From Metellina segmentata (taxonomy: Eukaryota; Arthropoda; Arachnida; Araneae; Tetragnathidae): a DNA stretch of 64,000 bases. Below are positions 33,756 through 44,800 of the stretch, piece after piece. The stretch is from the NCBI GenBank assembly GCA_947359465.1, contig OX375883.1:17858088-17922087 (forward strand). Reading direction: 5' to 3'. The notes below the pieces were generated by a model. That model saw only the letters and a program-made list of their open reading frames with translations. It searched no databases and was not told the origin of the DNA. The position numbers and the translations under genes were made by a program. Positions within the stretch are counted from its first letter, which is position 1, and each line of letters begins with the position of its first letter.

Positions 33756-35420
33756 TGTTGGGTATAAAGTTTTCGAAACCATCCGTTCAACCTTTTGTCG
33801 TTAGTTTATAAGCATGGATACTTGATAAACATGTACGCTTTTGCTCCGGGACGTTTCACTGGAAATTCTACCTAAATTCTTCCCCTATCAATGTGTGCTA
33901 AGTCCCTCTCTTTTCAGCGGTACATTTGTACTCAACCCCCGAGTTTTTTTGAATTTGAATGTCCAACCAATCACGGCACGCCAGCGAAATGACGAGGCGT
34001 TTTTGAAAAGGCTGGGAAATAGTTCACCCTTCGTTTTCTCGTGCCGATTTAGGCGAAAAATAGTTTTCCCACGAGTTCACGGGAGAAGAACTTTAACCAC
34101 TCAACATCCAGGTTCCGAAGCTATAAGAGAGGCGAGTCAATCGGTCTCGTCCTATTCGCTCTCTGATGTTTCAGTGGCTGGGGTCACCGTGCGGTGATCC
34201 CAGTCGCGGTAGAGTTTTCTTTTTTGAAAGGACGCCGTTTCTTTTCTCGGAGCGTGGTTTGGTTGAATTGAGGACGCTGTTTTTTTGTCCGTTGGAGTTG
34301 CTGGAGAAGTTAATCACAGATTCCGGCCATGAATTGAGATGGATATCGGGATCGAACCCACAGTTGGATAGCATTTTTCTCTGTAGCAATGATGCATGCT
34401 CACACGGCTAACTAACAGCAAGATATCCTGACACCCTGTGCTCGGGTGGAGCATGACCCAACGTTTTTCCTGGTTCCAACCTGAATGAGTCGGACCAACT
34501 GCTAGACATCCTGACACCCGGTGCTTGGATGGAGCATGATCCCACGCCATTCCTGGTTTCAACCTGAGTGAGTCGGACCAACTGCAAGACATCCGGTCAC
34601 CCTGTGCTTGGGTGGGGCTTGATCCGACGCCATTCCTGGTTTCAACCTGAGTGAGTCGGACCAACTGCAAGACATCCGGACACCCTGTGTTTGGGTGGGG
34701 CTTGATCCGACGCCATTCCTGGTATCAACCTGAGTGAGTCAGACCAACTGCAAAACATCCTGACGCCCTGTGCTTGGATGGAGCATGATCCAACGCCATC
34801 CCTGATTTCATCCTAGGGCCTAGAAGAAGGAAACCAAAGAGACCCTCGTAATCCCGTCCAAAGTGGCCACTTCTCTCTCCTCTGAACCCGATCCGACAGC
34901 ATCCATCGGAAAACAACGATGGGCAAATATGATTTTTGTTTTCATTATTTATTCTTTTAGCTAGGTCCTTGCTCCTGAATCGATTCTTTTGATATTTTGA
35001 TTTTTTCCCTTATTTTTGACCCGTGAAGCGTCTCTTGAGCAAAAGCCCTTATTTTGGTTAATCCATTATGATATCGACTTGGATAACCAAATAGCATGCT
35101 TGTATAACCAAGATCGTTTATAAGAATTGATAGTAATTGTTTTGTGTTTTGGTTGTGTGACCTAGGAAGAGTGAATATTATTTTTATCAAGATGTGATAC
35201 CAATGTTTAGAAAAAAATAAATGTATTTTTTATCTTTAAAGATTTGTTTTCTTTTCCCCTCTTTTAGTGAAACCTAATTTCACTATCTTTACATAGTTCC
35301 ATCATCAATTACAGTCGGTAAGAGCCTTTTACACAGGGTTTTGTTCACACCGTAATGTAGAAGTTGATTAATTATCCAAGCTCATTAAGAGTATCGGATT
35401 CAAAATAGAATAAACACAAT
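33756..35420 (+). repeat. Gypsy 3' LTR
   Basis: 1665 bp, the partner of 25931-27595, differing at one base that I found (34164 T). The five 83-bp tandem units lie at 34426-34820. It is followed directly by the duplicated AGTGC and the remainder of the Tc1 element. Confidence 0.92.
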
Positions 35421-36050
35421 AGTGCGAGAGTGATATCCAATACCGCCCCATACCATAATACCCGGTGCAGGACTAGTGTGGCGGTGCATAACTCAGTTGT
35501 TCAGCATCCTCTCTCCACGGTGTCTCCAGACTCGAATCCGACCATCATGGTGTTGCAGACAGAAGCGTGACTCGTCAGTAAAGACAATTTCATTCCATTC
35601 TGCCGTCTACATCCTTCTTTCATCGCACCATTGGTGGCGGAGACGTCAGTGATTCTGCGTCAAGGGTAGACGAAGCAATGGACGTCTTGCGGACAGACCA
35701 CTCTGCTGTAAACGGCGTCGAATGGTACGCGCAGACACTGGATGATGCGTTACAGACTGAATGTGTTGTGCTATTGTTCGTGATGTGGCTGAGCGATCCG
35801 TTATTGCCATATGCACAATATGCCTGTCATCACGTGAAGTGGTGCACTGAGGTGGATGCGATCATACACGTCGGTCCGTCGTACCCTCCTGCATCCAACG
35901 ATCACATATCCGCATTACAGTTGTTTGGTTTCGTCCAACACGACTACCGATTTCCCTGAAAGATAATCCTCATTCTCGGTAGGCCATTATCCTTCCTCTG
36001 TGGAACTCGGATACTTGATCAAAAGATGATTGCTGTTTTCTACGAGGCAT
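35421..36050 (-). pseudogene. Tc1 transposase, N-terminal part
   Basis: Minus strand from an ATG at 36050 (MPRRKQQSSFDQ, then FHRGRIMAYRE), followed by the paired helix-turn-helix region that binds the terminal repeats (near 35700-35960) and the first catalytic aspartate in VFTDESRF near 35590. Stops interrupt the frame in the DNA-binding region near 35855, in the segment before VFTDESRF, and again near 35488, so the gene was already broken. The rest lies at 25513-25930, separated by the 9.5-kb gypsy insertion. Confidence 0.7.
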
Positions 36051-36286
36051 AATTGATCGTTTTTTTTTTAAAAAACCACAAGAAAAACACAATTGCCGTA
36101 CTTGAAAACGTCGAAATCTCCAAGCCTTAAATAGCGCTTTGAAGTGGCGCCACAGGCGCACGTGATCTGCGTCTGCGCTGAAATTCTAATCATTTGCATA
36201 TCTCACCTCCGCTAATGCATGTTGTAAATTTCATATTATTTGCATGCTTCCTTCAGGGTGTTACATTTACGGTGGCCAGCAGTGTA

Positions 36287-36633
36287 GTAAAGAGAGACTA
36301 GATTTTGTCCCGTTAGATCAAGAGACTTTGAGCCACAATCTTTTTGGAGGAGTTGAAACTGAGTTACAGGTGCATGGGATTTTTGATATAGAGATACAAA
36401 GTGTGGAAAACGAATTCAAATACAAGTTATCAGTTTTAGATAAAGATAAAATTTGTGGATACATTCAGAGGGTGAAATTCAGACATACAAGTTCCTCACT
36501 TCGGAAACATAAAATTAAAATCAATGATTCTGGTAGAGATACTCCAGAGATCGGATTGTTAATAGGTGCCGATTATTCCGGACAATTGATGACGAGTAAT
36601 ATCATGACGATCGACAAAAGCCTTATTACTATC
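36287..36633 (+). pseudogene. pol: BEL/Pao element 1: protease continued
   Basis: Resumes the BEL polyprotein right after the Tc1 TA duplication. The frame from about 36290 reads LDFVPLDQETLSHNLFGG and FGGVETELQVHG, then EIGLLIGADYSGQLMTSN and IDKSLI, the conserved region between BEL protease and RT. A frameshift separates it from the part at 25335-25374. It stops being BEL-like at (GGATT)n at 36634, where a LINE fragment begins. Confidence 0.7.
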
Positions 36634-37408
36634 GGATTGGATTGGATTGGATATGATTTTGTGGCATTGAGTCCTCTTGGGACATATTATGCCAAACTCA
36701 AGATAAAAAAGAAACAGATACATAAAATATTAATGAAACGAAATGAGTCGTCTTAATAAAATGAATACTATATAAAATTATATGTGATATATAAACCCAT
36801 TGTCATGTAAAAAGTTAAAAATATTTGGATGAGGATTCTCACCAATTATCTCTTCTAAAACCAAGGTATAAGAATTAAAATGTAAAAGTCGTTGCCTATT
36901 AAAATGAGAACATTCAATTAAAACGTGTTTTACTGTTAGTAGGCAAATGCAGTAATTGCAAATGGGATGATCTTCTCCGAGGAGGAGGTGTCTATGGGGG
37001 ATCCTAGTATGTCCATTACGGAGGCGTGTTATTATTACTTGTTGCCTTCTTAAAGGTAGCGATTTCCAGTTAGATATACTTGGTTTGATAGCGTTAAGTT
37101 TATTCTCCTATTGTTCGTTCCATTCTTTCTGCCATTTGTCTTCTAAAAATTTGTAAATGCAAGGTTTTATGTCACGATAAGGGATAGTATGGTTAAAATT
37201 ATTTACGGCCGATTTGGCGGCTCTGTCAGCAATTTCATTTCCTAATATCCCAACATGAGATGGGATCCAACAAAATAACAAGTTAAAATTTTTGGATGAA
37301 AGATGGTAAATTATTTTTAATGACTCTAAAACAATGGGATGACTGTCATTATCAGGATGTTTCAATGATTGTAAAACGCTTAATGAATCAGTGAAATAAA
37401 TCTGATTG
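36634..37408 (-). mobile_element. 3' fragment of an RNase H-bearing LINE
   Basis: Minus-oriented. The coding end at 37405-37108 carries an RNase H domain: IYFTDSLSVLQSL with a catalytic aspartate, then CWIPSHVGILGNEIADRAAK, as in I/R1/Jockey-group LINEs. The 3' untranslated part ends in a (CCAAT)-type tail, read on the plus strand as GGATTGGATTGGATTGG at 36634. Insertion into BEL 1 is shown by BEL sequence resuming at about 37409 (ETKL). The reverse transcriptase portion is missing, as expected for a 5'-truncated copy. Confidence 0.65.
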
Positions 37409-37931
37409 CTATGGAAACAAAACTCCGGTCATGTCCGGTGAAGAGTCAATCTACCTTGCTTGATGCCGTCGGATTTTGCTATTTAGATCTCACAGAACTG
37501 TGGAATTTAGAAACAATTGGCATAAAAACTCCGGCAAAAGTGAAGTCAAAGGAGAATTTAGGTAATGAAACCCTTAAATTCTTTCGAGAAAACGTCAAAA
37601 TTATAGAAGGTAATAGGTATGAAGTATGTTTGCCTTGGAAGGACGGTCATCAGATTCTTGGATATAATAAAAATAAAGCGGAAAAGAGGCTTTTTCTAAT
37701 ACAAAAAGACTTCAGGAAATGGGATATTTTGAAGATTACGATGATACTATAAAACGCTGGCACGAGGAGGGCATAATTAAAATAGCTCCAAATAATGGTA
37801 CAATTGGTCACTATCTATCGCATCAAGCAGTAATCAAGAATTCGAGTTTGACTACAAAAGTTCGTCCTGTATTCGATGCATCGTTAAAGGATGAAAGAGA
37901 GAATTCCTCTGATGTCTTCAGGAGGGTTTGA
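37409..37931 (+). pseudogene. pol: BEL/Pao element 1: pre-RT and RT start
   Basis: Two frames joined by a shift near 37720. The first has LDLTELWNLETIGIK and YEVCLPWKDGHQILGYN; the second has TIKRWHEEGIIK, GHYLSHQAVIK and KVRPVFDASLK, the entry of the BEL reverse transcriptase. The RT core, with both catalytic boxes, is absent: the sequence jumps near 37920 to the region after RT. This internal deletion makes the element dead regardless of point mutations. Confidence 0.7.
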
Positions 37932-38193
37932 CCTTAGAGGGTGGATTGCTGCACCATTTAAAGGCATAACTTCCACTCAAAAGATCGTTTCAATTCTGAG
38001 ACTCTCATGGGACACAGAGACTGATGAAATTTATTGCAATTTAACCTCTTTGACCTTTTCTGAAAGTGTCCATACCAAAAGGTCTCTGCTGTCAGTTGCA
38101 CAGAGAATCTTCGACCTTATCGGATATACTAGTCCAGCTACGTTAATTCCAAAACTGATTTTGCAAAAAAAGTGGGAGATGAAACTTTCTTAG
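37920..38193 (+). pseudogene. pol: BEL/Pao element 1: RT-RNase H connection
   Basis: SGGFDLRGWIA (normally the FNLRGW motif following the RT core), ILRLSWDTETDEI and KRSLLSVAQRIFDLIGYTSP are the conserved connection region of BEL polyproteins. It ends at a stop at 38191 and continues in another frame from about 38194. Confidence 0.7.
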
Positions 38194-39024
38194 GATGAAA
38201 ATCTTCCACAAGACATAGAAAGAGAGTTTCAGGCCTGGCTAAAAAAGTTGCATTTCTTGAATTATTATAAACTTTCAAGACGACTTGTGTTTGGATCCTT
38301 TGACGAATGCTCTATTACTCTACATTGTTTTAGTGATGCTAGTAAGGTATCTTATGCAGCATGTGTTATCTTACGTGCATCTTTTGAGGGCAAAACTTCG
38401 GTACAATTAGTATTATGTAAGTCAAGAGTAGCACCTGCCAAAGAAGTAACTATTCCTAGATTAGAGTTGCTTGGAGCACTCATAGCTACTCGTTTGTATT
38501 GTCAAGTCATTGACGCTCTCAAATTGACTAGGTGCCAAGCGAATTTTTGGAGTGATACATCTGTAGCTCTGACTTGGATAAAAAGAGATTCCCACTGGAG
38601 TATTTTCGTGGCAAATCGTGTAGCTGAAATTAGAGGATGCACCAAAACTGAAGATTGTCATTGTGTACCGGGTTCAATCAATCCAGCAGATCTTCCATCT
38701 AGAGGGTACGATCTCAGAAAACTACTGCAGAGCAGATGGTGGGAGGGGCCCGACTGGCTTAAACAAAAGCCAGATAAATGGCCTATGTATGGAGTGTCAG
38801 AAGTAGATGAGGAAACAGTTAATTCAGAAAGAATGAAAAACGTGGTTTCTAGCGTTTCCTGTATGACCCCACACTTTACGGATACATTTACTCGATTTTC
38901 TAGTTATTATAAGAATGTGAGAGTGTTAGCTTGGATCTATAGATTTTTCAATAACAGTCGTCATGAGAAGGATGCAAGATTAAGATGTAAAGAGCTAATC
39001 TCGGAAGAAATGAATTTTTCATAA
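38194..39024 (+). pseudogene. pol: BEL/Pao element 1: RNase H domain
   Basis: The frame 38248-39024 shows LHCFSDASKVSYAACV (catalytic aspartate), CKSRVAPAKEVTIPRLELLGAL (glutamate), FWSDTSVALTWIK (aspartate) and VPGSINPADLPSRG, the complete BEL RNase H signature. WWEGPDWL follows, leading to the integrase. This is the best preserved part of the element. It ends at TAA 39022-39024. Confidence 0.78.
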
Positions 39025-39258
39025 AAAAAATTGTTATATTTGATTTAAACCGAGAGTTTTCGTAATACTGATGCTAAGGCTTTAAAAGGGATGCATACAT
39101 TTAAGGATGACTGTGGACTAATTCGAATGAAAACTAAACTATAGTTTTGAGTGACGAAGACGAGAACTTCAAGTGTCCAATTATATTGCCAGGAAACCAT
39201 ACACTAGTTCATCGCTTAATAGAACAGAAGCATCGACGACTGCAGCATGCAGATGTAG
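39025..39258 (+). pseudogene. pol: BEL/Pao element 1: integrase N-terminus, cut off
   Basis: Frameshifted remnant with CGLIRMKTKL and then CPIILPGNHTLVHRLIEQKH and HADVG, the BEL integrase HHCC entry. It ends abruptly near 39258, where sequence of the inverted second BEL begins. The integrase core and the 3' LTR are missing. Confidence 0.6.
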
Positions 39259-41700
39259 GAACAAATCAGCTATATTCATATTACTTGGAACATGCCTCCA
39301 AGATTGAAATTCTGTGAGTTTTCTTATTTCTTTTACACGGTTGGCTACAAACACGGACCAATTTCCATGCTCTTTTATCCACCAAAGGGCCACTGCAGAA
39401 TCAGATCAGGATATTACTTTCATTTCTGGTAAATTTAGTGCACGGATAATAGAATTTAAAAGTCTAGCTCCAATGCAACATGCCATTATTCTAATCTAGG
39501 AATACTCAATGGTTTTAATGGGACTACTCTAGACTTCGATCGTATGAGTGTAACTTTAACTTCTTTTTCTACTAATGATTGGACAAAAACACATGGAGCA
39601 AAGGATCCTTTACAAGCATCTACAAAAACATGCAATTCAGAAGTTTCATTTATCACCATATAACATGGTAAAGTTACTTCTCTCAACAAATGTATTTTCT
39701 TTACCCCACTTAATAAATTTGTGTTCAATACGTTTAGGCAATTCAGAATCCCAGGGCAGTTTCAACTTCCAAGTGTCTTGCAACAACACTTTGGGAGGCA
39801 AAGTAGCTGGAGACAACATGGCATTTACGTCAAAGATTTATTTTGCACTGTTGACAAAATTAGTCTTTTAGTAATTTTTGTTTCGCATGTTAAAGCTTCA
39901 ATATTAATGTTACATCTCAACGTATCATCGTATAAATTCCATAACATTCCCAATACAGACGCATCTGCAGTATGTTGAGATACATATTTACAAGCTACAT
40001 TACTTTTCCATCCTCGTAAGTTAAAACAACCCCTTGACAATATCTTTTTTGCCTTTTCAATAAAACACTTTTCTTCATTCGCATTATATACACCATATAA
40101 GCAATTGTCAACATAAAATGAACATTTTAACTTTTGCACTACATTATTAAATTCAGGTGGTGCATTATCTAAGAGATGTTTTAAAGAAGCATTCAATAGA
40201 AAAGGAGAAGAGTTTAACCCAAACACAATTCTACAATGTATAAATCAAACTCTCCTTCCTCAATAGGGTAAAAAAAAATCGAAGATAGTCTCTATTTTTT
40301 GGTGCTATCGACAACATCAGAAAAGCTTTCTCTATATCTGCACTCAGTCCTATAGGATACAGTTTAAATATATCTAATATATCCTGTGTAAGTTGTAGAA
40401 GATTAATACCTTTAAATAGACAGTGGTTCAACGAAGGTTTGCCTTTCTCACAAGCAGACCCGTCAAAACAAGGATGGTATCTGGTAGTCTGACTCTGCAT
40501 TTTTATTACAGGCCTATGCACTAAATTATTGTTTTAATTCCTCTTCGGGCACTCTTTCAATAATACTCAAATTTTCCCAATCTTTAAAAACCCTCTGATA
40601 ATCACCAAGAAAATCATTGCGTTTAGCCCGCCTTATCATTTTCTCGTCTCTAACTCACGTTAATACTTTATTATCGGGCAAGTCTGCCGAATCATTCTTC
40701 CAGGGGAGTTCCAACTCACACCGCCCATCCGAAAGAATCGTTAACTTATCCTGAAAATCATCTAATATTTCCTCATAAGACCTATAGAATATTTAATCCA
40801 TATGAATTAATACAACGACTAAAACATTCAAATTATTTATTCGTGAACCGTTCTGACACTTTACATTCCTTAATGCCTGGTATTGATATGGATGTTCTGT
40901 TCTTGTCACAGTTGGTTTTATATTCATTTCGGTGAACCACTACTTCAATTCAGTTCGCAGTTACGTTTTTACATATGAAGTATCACTTCACAGCAGAGAC
41001 TTCACAGCAGAGATTTCACCACAGAAACTTCATACAGAGACTTCACTACAGACCCTTTTTCGGTTTCCACTTGTGTTGGATTTAAAATTCCTAGGCTTTC
41101 CAGTTTCCATAGATCAGTTAAGTCAACGTTTCCCACATGCATTGAGAGTGTCGTCATAACATTACCATCGATTCGACAGATTTCATTCTGCTTTCCTATA
41201 ACCGTATTTCCCAGTTTGGTCTCAATAACAGTTAAACCAGAGTCTAATTCTAAAGATTTTTTGGTTAAAATGCGGCCATATATATTCGCTCCCACTAACA
41301 AATCAATCTCTAAATCCTCACTACATGAATCTGTGTTCAATTCTAAAATACGTTGATCCGTTATCTTTAAAACGTAACCGCAAATCTTTTCTTCTGAAAG
41401 AACTTCAAAACAGCAAGAAAATGTTCACTTCAAATCACCAAGCTCGATGGAAAACACCCCATGTGGTTTCGCTTTCGTTACGCTCCCCCAAACAGATAGT
41501 GACAAATGATCTATGTCCTATGCGACGTAAATCCCAGCTGAGCAATTAATCTTTCACTTGCATGAGACCATTGACTTCCCTAATCCATCAGAACCCTCAC
41601 TTGCCTTGAACGACCTTGACCTCGTATAACTGTGGAAAGCGTTTGTAAATATACCACTTGTGATTGTTGCTAGAATTGGAAAGAGAAACCTCCATTTGAA
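39259..41700 (-). pseudogene. pol: BEL/Pao element 2 polyprotein (minus strand), decayed
   Basis: Reading down the minus strand from about 41700: a protease remnant with a damaged DSGSQ-type site near 41590; then 41340-41002 with LLVGANIYGRI, GLTVIETKLGNTVIGKQ and DLWKLESLGI; then pre-RT with DYQRVFKDWENLSIIERVPEEE near 40570. RT follows with SADIEKAFLMLSIAPKNRDYLRF (about 40345-40270), FGLNSSPFLLNASL and CSFYVDNCLYGV (about 40220-40090). RNase H comes last with LHVFVDACKGS, RSKSRVVP...LSIPRLE and WWIKEHGNWSVFVANRVKEIR. Several stops and frameshifts are present. It ends at about 39260 within RNase H, against element 1. It is a different BEL subfamily from element 1. Confidence 0.72.
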
Positions 41701-41761
41701 GGAACACTATTTTTTTACAGTTACAGTCTTATCTTGCTTTTTGTTACACATTATTTCATAA

Positions 41762-42399
41762 CTAGGGGGCCCGCCCCCAGCTCGCTAACGCTCGCCAACC
41801 CCCGGAGGATTGCTTCGCAATCCGCATTGGATCGCTGCGCGAACAATAACTCGCTTCGCTCGCATCAATGAAGACATGTGTCCTAGCAGAAGGAATTGTT
41901 TACAAAATATGATATTCCAAAAAAATATTTTTCAAAACTAAATTCTTTGCTGTTTTTCAGAAAAGATATATACAGTGCCTCTAAAATCAGAATTCAAATG
42001 AAAACTTTGAGCAAATTTTTTGACTCGAAATGTGAGCGCTGATTTGGAAATTGAATACGCAGCATGTTGTTTGTATGTACATTTACCCCTGCACTCGAGC
42101 CACCCATGCTTTTTCATTGAGTTTGTAGTCGAAAGTTGTAGTGTGAGCGTCTTGTTGAACTATAATTGTTGACCCTGAAAAGGACCTTTTTTTAAATGTC
42201 CCTGAAAAGATCCTCCGCTTTATTTGTTTTCTATTATTAACTGCACAGCTCGACTAATAATCATTTTTCCCAATAAAATTTCATCCGATAACGCTATAAA
42301 TTCAATTGAAGCGCGAGGCTTCGTGATAAACAAACAATCGTACAATGTTGCCAAAACGCGATAACTAATAACGTCTTTTTTGCGTGCCACGTAAGAGAA
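41762..42399 (-). mobile_element. Non-autonomous Helitron, copy A
   Basis: Read on the minus strand it ends with a GC-rich hairpin followed by CTAG (plus strand CTAGGGGGCCCGCCCCC at 41762), preceded on plus by A, the classic Helitron 3' terminus. The other end, at 42399, is CTCTTACGTGGCACGC in minus reading. Short palindromes (GGATTGCTTCGCAATCC near 41807-41823) lie just inside. No Rep/helicase coding. 638 bp. Confidence 0.65.
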
Positions 42400-42409
42400 T
42401 TAGATGAAA

Positions 42410-43043
42410 CTAGGGGGCCAGCTGCCTGCTCCCTGCAGGCCAGCCCCCTGCTCGCTAGCGCTCGCCAACCCCCGGAGGATTGCTTTGCAATCCTCACTGG
42501 TTCGCTGCGCGAACCTATGCTCGCTTCGCTCGCATCAATGAAGACATGTGTCCTAGCAGAAGGGATTGTTTACAAAATATGATATTCCAAAAAAAATACA
42601 TTTTTTTTCCAATCTAAATTTGCTGTTTGCAGAAAATATATATACAGTGCCTCTGAAATCAATATTCAAATGAAAACTGTACAAATTTTGACTCGAAATG
42701 TGATCGCTGCTTTGGAAATTGAATACCCAGCATGTTGTTTGTGTGTACATTTCCCCAGCACTCAAACGACCCACACTTTTTCATTGAGTTTGTTGTCCAA
42801 AGTTGAAGTTCAAGCGCATTGTTGAACTACAATTGTTGACCCTGAAAATATACCCCGTTTTCTTTGATTTCTATTACAAACTACAACAGCTCGACTAAAA
42901 TTAATTTTTTTAAATAAAATTTCATCCGATTACGCTATGAATTCAATTGAGGCGCGAGACTTCGTGATGGTAAACAAACAATCGCACAATGTTGCCAAAA
43001 CGCAATAACAAATAACATCTTTTTTGCGTGCCGCGTAAGAGAA
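42410..43043 (-). mobile_element. Non-autonomous Helitron, copy B
   Basis: Same family and orientation as copy A and only ten bases from it. It is 634 bp and alignable along its whole length (TGTCCTAGCAGAAGG, GACTCGAAATGTGA, ATTGTTGACCCTGAAAA, GCGTGCCGCGTAAGAGAA). The terminal hairpin carries an extra nested palindrome (GCCTGC...GCAGGC) between the GGGGGC and GCCCCC arms. Confidence 0.65.
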
Positions 43044-43176
43044 TCTATATATATAAAACACTAACGTACGTGGACCCGAAATCGACGTTATTTGTGTATC
43101 GTCGAATGGCAACAAACAATCTATATATATTAATCTATCGAACGGGTGCGAGATGCAGCGCCCGAGGCGGGTAATT
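43044..43176 (+). mobile_element. Short Helitron-like piece
   Basis: Begins TCTATATATATAAAACACTA; the first 76 bases match the 5' end of the Helitron at 53898 without a difference I can see. A second TCTATATATATTAATC follows at about 43120, then GTGCGAGATGCAGCGCCCGA and GGCGGGTAATTAG, a hairpin-like end close to a Helitron terminus but ending TTAG instead of CTAG. It could be a deletion derivative or two abutting fragments. Confidence 0.45.
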
Positions 43177-44800
43177 AGTGTGTGTTCATGGTAATTTTGT
43201 TTGGCGAGTTATCGCTATTTGCAACTATCACATTTCATCAGTTATCGCTTTCTTGGCAAATACTTTGGCGCATATTTTGGCTTTGGCTTCTTTGAGACGT
43301 TTTCTCATGGAAGTCATTACTCATTAGTGAGTCATATTTTCCCCGTCTTTCGAAATACGAAGAATTGCTGGGGAGTGAGGACGCCATCGGGATGGAGTTG
43401 TATCATTTCTTTGTTGTTTTGTGTGGACTGTGGGTTCATGTGTTGAAAAGGAGAAACTGTGCAGCTCTCCATCTTTTTAAATTGTGGAGTGGACAAAATG
43501 CTACGATCCCCCTGATTGATCAAAATACAAAACCCACTTTGTTCAGAATAAATGCTGACAAAACTGGCCTAATTTTGATTGTTAGCTGTCCAAAAACTTT
43601 TTTGATTGTGAATCTTGTAATTTTTTTCTTTTTTTTAAATTTCAAAGATAAATTTACATGAAGGGAAAAACACTTTAACCAATTTTTTGCAAGAAGCAGT
43701 GACAGCAGATTTTGTCACGGGTATGAAAACAGGAATATTTCCAGCACTCGCAAGATTTTTAACTGATAAGAAAGAAAAATTTTATCAAGTATTTTTCGGA
43801 GAAATAAAACTGTTTGATCGTTTAAAATTCTAACAGTGGGTGTATCGTTTTCGAAACAATTTTGTATAGCATTGAATTTGAACTATTTTAAACTGTCTTC
43901 ACATGTTTGGAAATGCAATATTTACTGAGATAAAATTAATAAATATGTCGAAAATTCATCTACTGGTGTATTCGCGTTTTGTAATTACAATTAGAATTGA
44001 TGAATTAGTACTGACAATTTCAAATGTCGTGTTTCTCAAATTTTGCACAACATTAGTGTTAGCAGGTCATATAACAAATATTTCAAACGTTATTAATTAT
44101 AATTATTTATAAGTTTTGAGTTTAGACACAGGAATTTTAGCATAAAATAGGTAAATTTAATGTATCCAAAGTTGGGGTTTTAATATTTCATACACATTTT
44201 TCAGACTGAAATGGTCAAACCTCCATTGATTGAAAAATAGACTAAGCGATCGGATAATTAACTTTTTATGACGCTTTAAATTTATTCAAATTGTTTTCAC
44301 AAATTCCGAGATTGAATGTCCAGTGTAAAATTCAATTCAGTTTCCAGTGTATATTTACATAGTATAAATTAATAAATATCTTTATGTTCAGGTGACCTTG
44401 AGCGAACAATATTTTTTGATAATTTAAATATTTGCCTTTATCATAAAAATAAGTTATCTAGTCCTTATCTATATCCTTATCTTCATAAAAAGCACCTATT
44501 CTTGACCAAGGAGAGGCAATGGAGTCCTGATCAGATACCAACTCTCCAAAATGAGACTGAACAAAATAATTAATGAAAATTTTTATAAAAATGCGATGCA
44601 TAACCTCGAAGTCGAAAATAAAAGTTATGTATAATCAGGAAATTAAAATGTATTAAACCTGAACCCATAAATTTACCTTGAATCAAATTACAAATAGTAA
44701 AATATCGATTAACTTTTTAATAATCTAAAACTAGTTCTATATATAAAACCACTTCTTAATTGTCTCTATAATCTATGTAACAAAACTATTAAATACATAA
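43177..44800. other. Unassigned AT-rich stretch
   Basis: Short open frames at 43201-43446 and 43365-43661 have no recognised motif. No RNA gene or repeat family supported. Confidence 0.35.

Larger units (their letters stand above)
25931..35420 (+). mobile_element. Ty3/gypsy LTR retrotransposon, apparently intact
   Basis: 9490 bp flanked by the 5-bp duplication AGTGC (25926-25930 and 35421-35425, shared with the Tc1 host sequence). Two 1665-bp LTRs bound a 6160-bp interior with primer-binding site, gag, pol in the -1 frame and a purine-rich stretch before the 3' LTR. Protease, RT, RNase H and integrase are all open in the gypsy order (RT and RNase H before integrase). No env frame is present. 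Intact coding plus nearly identical LTRs indicate recent insertion. Confidence 0.92.
25377..36284 (-). mobile_element. Tc1-type transposon inside BEL 1, itself split by a gypsy element
   Basis: Outer ends are CACTGCTGGCCACC at 25377 and its inverted counterpart at 36284, each next to TA (25375-25376 and 36285-36286), the Tc1/mariner target duplication. Without the gypsy insertion and its duplicated AGTGC, the element is about 1.41 kb, a normal Tc1 length. The interruption of the BEL protease region on both sides shows it landed in the BEL copy. Confidence 0.85.

Noticed and set aside
36653..36756. BEL protease frame continuing to 36756
   Set aside because: After 36634 the frame runs through the tail and 3' part of a minus-strand LINE; the open frame is fortuitous.
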